A stretch of DNA of 64,000 bases from Pleurocapsa minor GSE-CHR-MK 17-07R (GTDB lineage Bacteria; Chloroflexota; Anaerolineae; Aggregatilineales; Phototrophicaceae). Positions within the stretch are counted from its first letter, which is position 1, and each line of letters starts with the position of its first letter. Location: assembly GCA_019359125.1 (NCBI GenBank), contig JAHHHY010000009.1:1-64000 (forward strand). Reading direction: 5' to 3'. The position numbers and the translations under genes are program-made. The notes under the pieces were generated by a model. It had not been told where the DNA came from. It worked only from the letters and a program-made list of their open reading frames with translations, and searched no databases. This document shows positions 51,901 to 59,410 of this stretch, piece by piece.

Positions 51901-52016
51901 CGAATCTGATCCGCTGGATCGGCCTGGGCAATGCTGGGCGTTGTCATACGGTTCAACAGTGGGCGCAGGCCGATGCTGGATGATGCTTTATGGGGTGGCG
52001 TGCTCCCGCTGGCCAT
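48987..52016 (-). CDS. Membrane hybrid-sensor histidine kinase with PAS/GAF array
   Basis: A 1009-residue kinase. Residues about 35-215 hold six membrane segments (MASE-like sensor region). PAS domains follow at about 225-340 (ending GTAFDISARKSAEV), 345-470 (ending LSINITESRQAQEA), then GAF (about 485-640, EAADIILLEGDDGHVLEA to FANQVAIAIRNARLY), another PAS (about 660-780, ending MRDISKIRALQQQQ), HisKA with LVAFASHELRTPITNLKTRL, and HATPase_c with NLVTNAINYTPPQG and GTGLGLSIARQI. AAGGAA precedes ATG 52016. No response regulator adjacent. The signal is unknown; PAS ligands such as haem or flavin are possible. Confidence 0.85.
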   Translation of the reverse strand: MASGSTPPHKASSSIGLRPLLNRMTTPSIAQADPADQIRQRGLMLLILFLLPLVGLQMIVLHEASGNAHTLIPTILGLLITFFALRRGQLHLGSWLLTGVLWLTTLFIHLLRASDIGVISYIMMLQFPFLSLLVAQALLRTRWLVALLVITIAHQLTLTIPVGGILGRSDLLNLTVACIVLSTLGTFAILNGTIQRARSLTEDALRASESRLRALSDHNVMGILLMRLNDGQILYANATCHKLLGYPPDGLLEPGALSNVMARDVRLQVADTLRTQGQIELMEVEASRRDGSPVWLNVSLSRRMLNGEEIIVGTAFDISARKSAEVALTESERRYGDLLNSIDGVVWMCRADNFQTMFMTRQVEQVTGYRMERFYKDSGLWRSLVHPEDRPTMLSIAKDAIARNTGFQREYRMVAADGRIVWLRDIVSLDTVNNVKILRGLSINITESRQAQEAERAQYRLNDALRDTAVTINQTLDLNEVMRRILDQTYRVIPCEAADIILLEGDDGHVLEARGYTEFNHDEDLRRFTFNIRNMPTFQTMLRTGKSLRIDNTETHPMWRFHEATAWIGSTLGAPIQLDGETIGFLNVTSRRTNAFSDAQATTLETFANQVAIAIRNARLYEQVLRDAEELEVQVQQRTAELLLERQRIAAMLDSTGEGIFYTEGTEIRYVNQAMCTLTGYSMDDLIGAPASILSSGDDLETVSILDEIVNEISVNNLWRGDLRLKRKDGSRFFAGLTVARVGTETSVVRAVSVMRDISKIRALQQQQSNLVAFASHELRTPITNLKTRLYLLRRKPEQLEAHLEVLEQVTERMRRLVEDLLNISRLERGVIPLQPTMLDIDHEVRSVVDIQRPEAERKGLTLRYEAPGQRTFVEADSERLAQVITNLVTNAINYTPPQGSVTVRVLCPPDEEMVTVEVADTGVGIAPEHLPYIFQPFYRVVSHVEGTGLGLSIARQIIAMHGGELTVNSKPGEGSVFTLRLRRLLAQPEKVADRNGRPSDVGAEEDII

Positions 52017-52206
52017 ACGGGGGGTTCCTTACATGCGTAGCGTTTTTGGCATTCATGGATCAGCAATGTTGACTTAAGAGTATAGCATTTTCACAAAATG
52101 GGGACTTAATTGTTTGGCCCGGCGCTGCGGGGATGTTCGTATGGGGACAATCGCTGGTGCCGCAGAATTTGTCAGGATCGGGGCAAGATTACTGCAATCG
52201 TCTGAC

Positions 52207-52233
52207 CGGCGGACGCCTCGCGAGGCGTCCGCC
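52207..52233. repeat. Family A palindrome, variant arms
   Basis: CGGCGGACGCCTCGCGAGGC with GTCCGCC is palindromic around TCGCGA but has GGACGCC/GGCGTCC arms, different on both sides from the GGGGCGCG type. It sits in the 234-bp gap between LutB and the large kinase; no gene there. Confidence 0.7.
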
Positions 52234-52250
52234 TGATCCAGATATCGGAC

Positions 52251-53666
52251 TTAATCGCCCTTGTTCGCCTTCCACCACTCGCGGAAGCTGTGCGCCGGGA
52301 AGGCTGGGAAATCGCGATTGTCCGTCCAGCCGTTCAGCGGCGGCGGCAGGGCGGGCATTTTGCGCGAGCCGTCGGCGGCCTCCTGGCCGATGAATGTGCT
52401 GGCGATGCTGGCGGCCTTGCCGCCAAAGGCATACAGCAGCGGATGGCTGAAGCCGAACGCGTAGGCCTTCATGCCCAGCTTCCACAGCGGGTCCTGAGAC
52501 GGGTTCAGGTCACGGCGCAGCTTCAGCAGCATGTCGGGAATGTCGATGTCTACTGGACAGGCCTGCTTGCACGCGCCGCACAGGCTGCTGGCAAACGGCA
52601 GCGGCGCGGCATTTTCCTTGCCTTTCAGCAGCGGCGTCAGGATCGCGCCAATCGGGCCGGGATACACCCAGCCGTAGGTGTGGCCGCCCACATTCTGATA
52701 GACCGGGCAGGCATTCAGGCACGCGCCGCAGCGGATGCACGCCAGCGCCTCGGTGTATTCGCTGGCATAAATGTCCGTGCGGCCGTTGTCCACCAGCACC
52801 AGATAAAATTCATCCGGGCCGTCTGGCTCGTGCGCTTTGCGCGGGCCGTTGAACATGTTCACGTACACGGTCATGCGCTGGCCGGTGGCGCTGCGCGGGA
52901 GTAACTGCACCAGCGTGGCGAAGTCTTCCCAGGTCGGGATGACTTTCTCGATGCCCACCATGGCGATATGCACCGGCGGCACGCTCGTGCTCAGGCGGCC
53001 GTTGCCCTCGTTGGTGACGATGACGACCGTCCCCGTTTCGGCAATCAGGAAGTTGCCGCCGCTCATGCCAAAGTCCGCTTCCAGGTATTTCTCGCGCAGG
53101 ATGCCACGGATGAAGGCCGTCATGTCGGACGCCTGCTCGGTGTACGGCATGTCCAGCTTGCGCATGAACAGCTCGCGGATTTCCTCTTTCGTCATGTGCA
53201 TGACGGGCATCACGATATGGCTGGGGTGGCTCTCGTTGATCTGCACGATGTACTCGCCGAGGTCGGTCTCCACCATCGTGATGCCGGCCGCTTCCAGCGC
53301 GGCCACCAGCCCGACTTCCTCGGTCACCATGCTCTTGCTCTTGACGCCGCGCTTCAGGTTTTTGGCTTTGCAGATGTCGATCACGTGCTGGTTGGCTTCG
53401 GCGGCATCGCGCGCCCACAGCACATGGCCGCCGCGCGCGGTCACGTTCGCTTCCAGTTGTTCCAGCAATTCAGGCAGGTCGTGCAGGCCGCGCAGACGCG
53501 CCCCACGCGCCTGCTGGCGCAGCGCCTGGCTCAGATCCAGCTCGCTCATCACGGTGCGGCGGCGGCCGTCGGCGTTGCCCGTGCCGCGGTCAAGCGCGGT
53601 TTGCAGCGTCACATCATGCAGCGCGATTACAGCCGATTCCTGAAAACGATTGGCGGTCAGTTCCAT
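52251..53666 (-). CDS. lutB: LutB/LldF-type iron-sulfur protein of L-lactate oxidation
   Basis: A 471-residue member of the LutB/LldF family. An N-terminal LUD domain carries KAKNLKRGVKSKSMVTEEVG, AETGTVVIVTNEGNGRLSTS and MVGIEKVIPTWEDFA. The C-terminal part has two 4Fe-4S motifs, CIRCGACLNACPVYQ and CGACKQACPVDIDIPDML. In bacteria LutABC together oxidise L-lactate to pyruvate. No lutA or lutC gene is adjacent. An ATG 39 codons in (MSELDLSQALRQQARG) is a possible alternative start, since the leader is unusual for the family. Confidence 0.88.
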   Translation of the reverse strand: MELTANRFQESAVIALHDVTLQTALDRGTGNADGRRRTVMSELDLSQALRQQARGARLRGLHDLPELLEQLEANVTARGGHVLWARDAAEANQHVIDICKAKNLKRGVKSKSMVTEEVGLVAALEAAGITMVETDLGEYIVQINESHPSHIVMPVMHMTKEEIRELFMRKLDMPYTEQASDMTAFIRGILREKYLEADFGMSGGNFLIAETGTVVIVTNEGNGRLSTSVPPVHIAMVGIEKVIPTWEDFATLVQLLPRSATGQRMTVYVNMFNGPRKAHEPDGPDEFYLVLVDNGRTDIYASEYTEALACIRCGACLNACPVYQNVGGHTYGWVYPGPIGAILTPLLKGKENAAPLPFASSLCGACKQACPVDIDIPDMLLKLRRDLNPSQDPLWKLGMKAYAFGFSHPLLYAFGGKAASIASTFIGQEAADGSRKMPALPPPLNGWTDNRDFPAFPAHSFREWWKANKGD

Positions 53667-53781
53667 ATCACAGCCTCAATCATCAATGGTCGTGCGGGGA
53701 GTATCTGTTAGCATGACTATACCGCACCGCCAGCCCGACCGGCACAAAACGAAACCAGCCCGCCCTAAAACTGAAAGCCCC

Positions 53782-54180
53782 TCAGCGTCCGCCGCGCCAT
53801 GCGGCCAGCGCCAGGCACAGCCAGCCAGCGATCAGCGCAGCCCCGCCCACCGGTGCAATCGCGCCCATGAAGCGCAGTTGCAGCACGCTCAGCAGGTAGA
53901 GTGCTCCGGCAAATACGATGATGCCGATCACGAAGGCAATGCCCGCCAGACGCGTCCAGCGCGACGGCGCGATCTGGTGCAGCAATGCGGTCAGCAGCAG
54001 CGCCAGCGCATGCACCTGGTGATACTGTACGGCGGTGTTGAACGTCGGTTCGCGGTCTGGATTGGCCGCGAAATAGGCCGACAGCCCGTGCGAGTCAAAC
54101 GCGCCGATGGCCACGGACAGCGCGCCCAGGATGCCCGCGGCCAGCAGGAAGCGCCGCGACAAGGGAGACAAGGGAAGCAT
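53782..54180 (-). CDS. DUF423 (YgdD/TMEM256) family membrane protein
   Basis: A 132-residue membrane protein with four hydrophobic segments. LLAAGILGALSVAIGAFDSH, then YHQVHALALLLTALL and GIVFAGALYLLSVL-like text (VIGIIVFAGALYLLSVLQL) and GAIAPVGGAALIAGWLCLAL are the DUF423 signatures, including the buried GAF(x)SHGL motif. Function is unknown; members occur in many bacteria and in animal TMEM256. ATG 54180. Confidence 0.88.
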   Translation of the reverse strand: MLPLSPLSRRFLLAAGILGALSVAIGAFDSHGLSAYFAANPDREPTFNTAVQYHQVHALALLLTALLHQIAPSRWTRLAGIAFVIGIIVFAGALYLLSVLQLRFMGAIAPVGGAALIAGWLCLALAAWRGGR

Positions 54181-54327
54181 CGTTTTTCTCCGGATGGGAA
54201 CAAATGGACGGGATGCCCATAAGCATAGCAGGCCTGTTGAAGACCATCAGCGGCCATGTATGGGATCAAAGGGGCGCTTTAAGTGAATTTCTTGCCCCGT
54301 CCTTGACCCTGGACGCCAGGATGTCTT

Positions 54328-54466
54328 GTAGGGACGAGGCCCGCCTCGTCCGCTGCCTTTTGGATGACGAATCATTCATAGCGTCATTTGTAGGGGCTTG
54401 GCATGCCAAGCCCCTACGGCAAAATCCTTTGCGAGCGGGTAGGGTAGGGACGAGGCCAGTGCATCC
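54328..54466. repeat. Family A palindromes in the DUF423-ROK gap
   Basis: GTAGGGACGAGGCCCGCCTC with GTCCG (54328-54352), the perfect 28-bp palindrome GTAGGGGCTTGGCATGCCAA plus GCCCCTAC (54390-54417), and a half unit GTAGGGACGAGGCC from 54444. The rest of this 405-bp gap holds the ROK promoter and operator. Confidence 0.85.
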
Positions 54467-54525
54467 TCAACACCCGCATGAAACTACGAACTATCCTCGT
54501 GAAAAAACCAGTTTTGACGAAATGC

Positions 54526-54554
54526 TTGACAAAAATTTCGAGGAATTGTAGATT
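54526..54554 (+). promoter_or_regulatory. Promoter of the ROK gene
   Basis: TTGACA (54526-54531, exact consensus) and TAGATT (54549-54554) are 17 bp apart. The candidate operator at 54568-54581 lies just downstream, over the expected start of transcription. Confidence 0.65.
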
Positions 54555-54567
54555 AGGGGCAAGTTAA

Positions 54568-54581
54568 TTTACTCAGTGAAA
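54568..54581. promoter_or_regulatory. Candidate ROK operator 1
   Basis: TTTACTCAGTGAAA shares ACTCA(G/A)TGAAA, 10 of 11 bases, with the reverse complement of the site at 55794-55808. Its place between promoter and ATG 54586 fits autorepression. Confidence 0.5.
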
Positions 54582-54585
54582 AAAG

Positions 54586-55773
54586 ATGCGTAATTCGATT
54601 CCCGGCAACCGCGACCTGATTAAAGCCATGAACCGCAACCTGCTGCTCAACATCCTGCGGCGGGAAGGCCGGCTGTCGCGCACGCAGCTGACCGAAGTTT
54701 CTGGCCTCAGCGTGGGCGCCGTGTCGCAGATTACGACCGAGCTGATTGAAGAAAACTGGGTCTTTGAGAGCGGCGAAGGCGACTATACCGGCGGACGTCG
54801 TCAGGTCTTCCTGCGCCTGAATGCCGACGCAGGCTACGCGCTGGGGCTGAAGCTGATGGAGACGCGCGTCGTGTGCGCCATCACCAGTTTCGAGGCCGCC
54901 GTGCTCTACTATCAGGAATTTCCGCTGGGCAGCGACCACAGCCCGGCCGGCATCGCCCGCGCCCTGGCCGACATCGTCGATGCGGCCATCAATGCGGCTG
55001 GCCTGCCCCGCAAGTCCTTCTTCGGCGTGGGCGTCGGCGTGGCCGGTGTGATTAACCCGCATGAGGGCGTCGTGCATTACTCGCCGTTCTTCGGCTGGCG
55101 CGATGTGCCGCTGGCGGGCATGCTCCAGCAGCATCTCGGCCTGCCGGTGACCATCGAAAACGACGTCAATACGCTGACGCTGAGCGAGCATCTGTTTGGC
55201 GCAGGCCGCCATCAGCGCAACTTCATCGTCATCACGGTGGGGCGCGGCGTCGGTATGGGCATGGTGCTGCACGGCCAGCTGTATCAGGGCGAGCGCGGTG
55301 GCGCGGGCGAGCTGGGCCACAACATCATCGACCTGGAGCGCGCGCGCAGGTCGGTCGAGCTCGGCAGCATCGAGACGCTGGCGTCTGACCCGGCGATTCT
55401 GGCGGCGATGGCGGCTGATGGCCTGCCTGCTGGCACGCTGAACGACGTGGTGCAGGCCGCCGCCAATGGCTCGGCAGTCGCCCGTGAAGCCCTGCGCCGC
55501 AGCGGTGAGCTGGTGGGCGTGGCGCTGGCCGGCGTGGTGAATATTCTGGCGCCGTCGCTGGTGATTATCAGCGGCGAGGGCGTGACGGCGGGCGATTTTC
55601 GCCTGGGGCCGATGCTGGAGGCGCTGCGGCGCTATACCTTCAACGGCCTGCTCGACCATGTGGAAGTCATTGTCGAGGCGGCGGATGACCGCGCCTGGGC
55701 GCGTGGGGCGGCCACCCTGGTGCTGAACCGGGTGTTTGCATCGCCGCTGATGCATGTGGAGCCGCTGGTCTGA
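54586..55773 (+). CDS. ROK-family transcriptional repressor
   Basis: A 395-residue ROK (NagC/XylR-type) regulator. An N-terminal winged helix (LLLNILRREGRLSRTQLTEV and GAVSQITTELIEENWVFESG) is followed by the sugar-kinase-like domain: GVGVGVAGVINPHEGVVHYS, TIENDVNTLTLSEHLFGAG, VITVGRGVGMGMVLHGQLYQ and RGGAGELGHNIIDL. The normal zinc site CxCGxxGC(x)E is replaced here (GHNIIDLERARRSVELGSIE), which has no cysteines. ROK repressors bind a sugar and release DNA. It heads the sugar operon and two matching operator candidates flank it. Confidence 0.88.
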   Translation: MRNSIPGNRDLIKAMNRNLLLNILRREGRLSRTQLTEVSGLSVGAVSQITTELIEENWVFESGEGDYTGGRRQVFLRLNADAGYALGLKLMETRVVCAITSFEAAVLYYQEFPLGSDHSPAGIARALADIVDAAINAAGLPRKSFFGVGVGVAGVINPHEGVVHYSPFFGWRDVPLAGMLQQHLGLPVTIENDVNTLTLSEHLFGAGRHQRNFIVITVGRGVGMGMVLHGQLYQGERGGAGELGHNIIDLERARRSVELGSIETLASDPAILAAMAADGLPAGTLNDVVQAAANGSAVAREALRRSGELVGVALAGVVNILAPSLVIISGEGVTAGDFRLGPMLEALRRYTFNGLLDHVEVIVEAADDRAWARGAATLVLNRVFASPLMHVEPLV

Positions 55774-55793
55774 TAATTTTTTTCAGTATGTTT

Positions 55794-55808
55794 TTTCATT
55801 GAGTGAAA
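55794..55808. promoter_or_regulatory. Candidate ROK operator 2
   Basis: TTTCATTGAGTGAAA contains the perfect inverted repeat TTTCA-N5-TGAAA. It matches operator 1 in reverse orientation and lies 12 bp upstream of the first permease gene. Confidence 0.55.
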
Positions 55809-55819
55809 GATGATGCGTA

Positions 55820-56716
55820 ATGTCCTGGAATAGTGGAATTCACAAATGGAAATGGGTGGCGCTGTTTCTGCTGCCCGGCCTGTTTGGGCTTTCCCTGTTC
55901 GTGCTCTATCCCATCCTGTCGTCGTTCTGGCTGGCGTTTCAGGACTGGAACCTGCTGCGTCCGCCCGAATTCATCGGCCTGGGCAACTTTCAGGAGCTGA
56001 TGGGCGACCGCGATTTCTGGCGCGCGCTCGGCTACACGCTGACCTTCATCCTGATGTATGTGCCGGTGGTCTTCGTGCTGGGTCTGGCGCTGGCCCTGTT
56101 CCTTAACCAGAAAGCGCGCGGCATGCTGATCGTGCGCGCGTCCAGCTTCCTGCCGGTGGTCGCCTCGTGGGTGGTCGTCTCGCTGATCTGGAAATGGATC
56201 TTCAACCCGCAGTACGGCCTGATCAACTATGGCCTGGGGGTGCTGGGGATTCAGGGGCCGGCCTGGCTGTTCGAGCCGCAGACGGCGGTCTACGCGATGG
56301 TCATCACCAGCGTATGGAAAGACGTCGGCTATATCGCGCTGCTGTACCTGGGCGGCCTGCAGAATATCTCCGAAAGCTATTACGAGGCCGCGCGCATTGA
56401 CGGGGCGACCCGCTGGCGGGTGATGCGCCATATCACGCTGCCGCTGCTCACGCCGACCATGTTCTTCGTCACCATCACGTTGCTCATCAACTATTTCCAG
56501 ATGTTCGAGCAGGTCTGGCTGATGCCCATGCGCGACAGCGCCGCCGATCGACAGGTCGAGGTCATCGTCACCGAGGTGGTGAAGAACGCCTTCAGCTACA
56601 GCCGGATGGGCTACGCGTCGGCCATGTCGTGGGTGCTGTTCGTCCTGATTTTCGCCATCACCATCGTCCAGCTCCGCTTGCAGAAACGGTGGGTCTACTA
56701 TGAATCAGCAGAGTAA
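55820..56716 (+). CDS. Sugar ABC transporter permease (MalF/UgpA type)
   Basis: A 298-residue permease with six membrane segments. ALFLLPGLFGLSLFVLYPIL is the first, and the cytoplasmic coupling loop YYEAARIDGATRWRVMRHIT with LPLL is the EAA motif that docks to the ATPase. It is the first of three transport genes; the next permease starts 17 bp before its stop. The transporter imports a carbohydrate, probably an oligosaccharide given the linked glycosidases. ATG 55820 directly precedes the first segment. Confidence 0.9.
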   Translation: MSWNSGIHKWKWVALFLLPGLFGLSLFVLYPILSSFWLAFQDWNLLRPPEFIGLGNFQELMGDRDFWRALGYTLTFILMYVPVVFVLGLALALFLNQKARGMLIVRASSFLPVVASWVVVSLIWKWIFNPQYGLINYGLGVLGIQGPAWLFEPQTAVYAMVITSVWKDVGYIALLYLGGLQNISESYYEAARIDGATRWRVMRHITLPLLTPTMFFVTITLLINYFQMFEQVWLMPMRDSAADRQVEVIVTEVVKNAFSYSRMGYASAMSWVLFVLIFAITIVQLRLQKRWVYYESAE

Positions 56717-57599
56717 TGCCATGCAGATGAACCCAACCGTGTCTACGACTGTGCAGGCTGCGCCGAGGGCTGGCGGGCCGCTGGCCGGACGCATCGCCCG
56801 TGTGCTGATGATGATCGTGATCGTCGCGCTGATGGTGCTGCCGTTCCTGTGGATGCTGAGCACGTCGCTCAAGTCGCAGCAGTACATCCTGCAAACGACG
56901 CCGCAGCTCATCCCCAATCCGCTCACGTTCGAGAGCTACACCGGCCTGGCCGAGCGTATCGACCTGGGGCGCACCTTCTTCAACAGCCTGTTCGTGGCGG
57001 TGGTGGGCACCGCCGGGCAGATCGTGATTTCATCGATGTCGGCCTATGCTTTCGCCCGCCTGCAATGGCAGGGGCGCAACGCCGTCTTCCTGCTCTACCT
57101 CATGACGATGATGATTCCCGCGGTGGTGATGGTCATCCCGCAGTTTATCCTGGTGCGCTCGCTGGGCTGGATGAACAGCTACGCCGCGCTGATCGTGCCC
57201 GGCCTGTTCAGCGCGTTTGGCACCTTCCTGCTGCGCCAGGCCTTCATGGGCATCCCGAAAGATTTCGAGGAAGCGGCGTTCGTGGATGGCGCGAATCACT
57301 TCACCATCTTCTGGCGCATCATCATGCCGCTGTCGACGCCTTCGCTGGCGACGCTGGGCGTGTTCAGCTTCATGGGTTACTGGAACAACTATCTGTATCC
57401 ACTCTTTGTGGCGCGTCAGGAAGATGTCGTGACGCTGCCCATCGCTCTGGCGACGCTGCAGGCTGGGCCGCGCGCGCTGACCGAGTGGAACATGGTGATG
57501 GCCGGTGCGGTCATCACAGTGCTGCCGATCCTGGTGGCATACCTGCTGGCGCAGCGCTGGTTTGTCTCCGGCGCGATCTCCAGCGGGATCAAAGGTTAG
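56700..57599 (+). CDS. Sugar ABC transporter permease (MalG/UgpE type)
   Basis: A 299-residue permease overlapping the preceding gene by 17 bp. Membrane segments begin at VLMMIVIVALMVLPFLWMLS; the EAA loop is FEEAAFVDGANHFTIFWRII with MPLSTP. The C-terminal AQRWFVSGAISSGIKG is typical of MalG-type proteins. An ATPase gene is not in the cluster, which is common when a shared MsmK/MalK-type ATPase is used. Confidence 0.9.
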   Translation: MNQQSNAMQMNPTVSTTVQAAPRAGGPLAGRIARVLMMIVIVALMVLPFLWMLSTSLKSQQYILQTTPQLIPNPLTFESYTGLAERIDLGRTFFNSLFVAVVGTAGQIVISSMSAYAFARLQWQGRNAVFLLYLMTMMIPAVVMVIPQFILVRSLGWMNSYAALIVPGLFSAFGTFLLRQAFMGIPKDFEEAAFVDGANHFTIFWRIIMPLSTPSLATLGVFSFMGYWNNYLYPLFVARQEDVVTLPIALATLQAGPRALTEWNMVMAGAVITVLPILVAYLLAQRWFVSGAISSGIKG

Positions 57600-57667
57600 G
57601 TTTCGTCAAGCGACGAAATGCGCTTGTTTAAGTGAACGATTGTAATGCATTGAAAGGGAAACACATT

Positions 57668-58891
57668 ATGTTACGCCGTCTTCTGTTCGCTGTTGGCTGT
57701 GCTTCGCTGGTGCTGGCTGCCCCTGCCCTCGCGCAGGACAGCACCACCGTCCGCTATTTCACCTTCTCCGCTGCGCCAGATTATCTGGAAGAGCTGGATA
57801 CCATCGTCACCGCATTTGAAGAAGCCAATCCTGGCGTGAACGTCGAAGTGGAAACCGCGCCGTTCGCGGATTATTTCACGCTGCTGCAGGCCGGTGTGGC
57901 CAGCGGCGATGCGCCCGACGTGTTCGAGCTGAACTACGAGAGCTTTGTCACCTACGCCGCCAATGGCGCGCTGCTCGACATCTCCGACCTGGTGAGCGCC
58001 GATGCGCCGTTCTATCCGCGTGCGCTGGAAGCCTTCCAGTATGAAGGCGCGCAGATGGCGCTGCCGGCCACCTTCTCCACCGTGCTGATGTTCTACAATG
58101 CCGACCTGTTCGACCAGGCCGAAGTCGCTTACCCGACTGCCGACTGGACCTGGGAAGATGCGATTGCCGCCGCGCAGGCCATCCGCGCGCTGGGCGACGA
58201 CACCTGGGGCCTGTTCTCCCCCACGCAGTTCTGGGAATTCTATAAGAAGGCCGCCCAGAATGGCGAATGCAGCTTCTTCAATGCCGATATGACCGAATCG
58301 ACGATCAACTCGCCCGCCTGCGTGAGCACGCTGGAGACGATGGTCGGTTTCATGAACGACGACCTGATGCCGACCGCTTCCGAGCTGTCCGGCGTGTCTG
58401 ACTCCGAGCTGTTCCTGAGCGGCAAGCTGGGTATGCTGGTCACCGGCATCTGGATGTTCGGCGCCTTCGCCGACGCCCCGTTTGCCTGGGACGTGGAAGT
58501 GGAACCCGCCATCAACCAGAACGCCAATCACTTCTTCGCCAACGGCGTGGCCGTGAGTTCGTCGACCGCCAACGGTGAAGCTGCCGCCGCCTGGGCCACC
58601 TTCCTCGCCTCCAGCGAAACCGCCGCCAATGTGCGCGTCGAAGCTGGCTGGGAACTGCCCGCGCTGAACGAACCCGCTTACTTCGAAGCCTACCTGGAAC
58701 AGACCCCGCCGGAAAACCGCGAAGCCGTGTTTGCCGCGCTGGAAAACCCGGTCACCCCTCCCGTGATCGAACGTCAGAACGAGATGCAGGATGCCGTCAA
58801 TGCCCTGCTGACCCAGGTGGTCGATGGCGAGCTGACCGCCCAGGAAGCGCTGGACCAGGCCAAGGCCGAGCTGGACGCGCTGATTAACTAG
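57668..58891 (+). CDS. Extracellular solute-binding protein (sugar, family 1)
   Basis: A 407-residue exported binding protein (signal LLFAVGCASLVLAAPALAQ) without a lipobox Cys at the cleavage site. Family 1 landmarks are IVTAFEEANPGVNVEVETAP, LLQAGVASGDAPDVFELNYE, GALLDISDLV, FYNADLFDQAEVAYPTADWT with WEDAIAAAQAI, and KLGMLVTGIWMFGAFA. It delivers substrate to the two permeases upstream. ATG 57668 precedes the signal directly; a GTG 12 codons upstream is rejected. How it is held at the cell without a lipid anchor is unclear. Confidence 0.9.
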   Translation: MLRRLLFAVGCASLVLAAPALAQDSTTVRYFTFSAAPDYLEELDTIVTAFEEANPGVNVEVETAPFADYFTLLQAGVASGDAPDVFELNYESFVTYAANGALLDISDLVSADAPFYPRALEAFQYEGAQMALPATFSTVLMFYNADLFDQAEVAYPTADWTWEDAIAAAQAIRALGDDTWGLFSPTQFWEFYKKAAQNGECSFFNADMTESTINSPACVSTLETMVGFMNDDLMPTASELSGVSDSELFLSGKLGMLVTGIWMFGAFADAPFAWDVEVEPAINQNANHFFANGVAVSSSTANGEAAAAWATFLASSETAANVRVEAGWELPALNEPAYFEAYLEQTPPENREAVFAALENPVTPPVIERQNEMQDAVNALLTQVVDGELTAQEALDQAKAELDALIN

Positions 58892-58943
58892 ACCGGAACA
58901 CCTGCCGGGGCGGGGCACATGCTTCGCCCCAGCGTGTGTGGTG

Positions 58944-59303
58944 TGGTGTGGCAGGGTCATGCCATGCCCCATAGGTACCAAGTTAAGGAATTTTCGCTGA
59001 GGATTCAGTTGGATTTTGGTCCTCCAGGGCGGACACATAGGTCCGCCCCTACTCGGAGTCGCTCGGATTTGAAGGAAAAAACTCGCGGTTGCAACTGTTT
59101 GTCCGCGAGGAATGTAGGGGCGGACCTGCGTGTCCGCCCGGCAAATAGGAGAAGAATCGTCTTAACTTGGTGCCCATGGGGCATGGCATGCCATGCCCCT
59201 ACGCAAAAGCAGCGATGATCTTTGAGATAACGGGCGGCTCGCGAGCCGCCCCTACAACGGCAACGGTTATGGGTCGGGTAGGGGCGCGTCGCGACGCGCC
59301 CGC
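58944..59303. repeat. Dense array of family A palindromes between binding protein and GH15
   Basis: In order: a half unit GGGTCATGCCATGCCCC (58955-58972), an imperfect GGGCGGACA...GTCCGCCCCTAC (59028-59053), GTAGGGGCGGACCTGCGTGT with CCGCCC (59114-59141), CATGGGGCATGGCATGCCAT with GCCCCTAC (59176-59202), CGGGCGGCTCGCGAGCCGCC with CCTAC (59231-59255) and GTAGGGGCGCGTCGCGACGC with GCCCGCC (59278-59303). The 519-bp gap contains no gene. Confidence 0.8.
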
Positions 59304-59410
59304 CAATCCAATGTCCCGAACCAAATTGGGAACGCGGTGTTCGATCGGCGTGCCTGAATTGCCTGCTGTTTCCTGCAATCACCTGTCCCCACCTTCTATG
59401 GAAAATCCCT

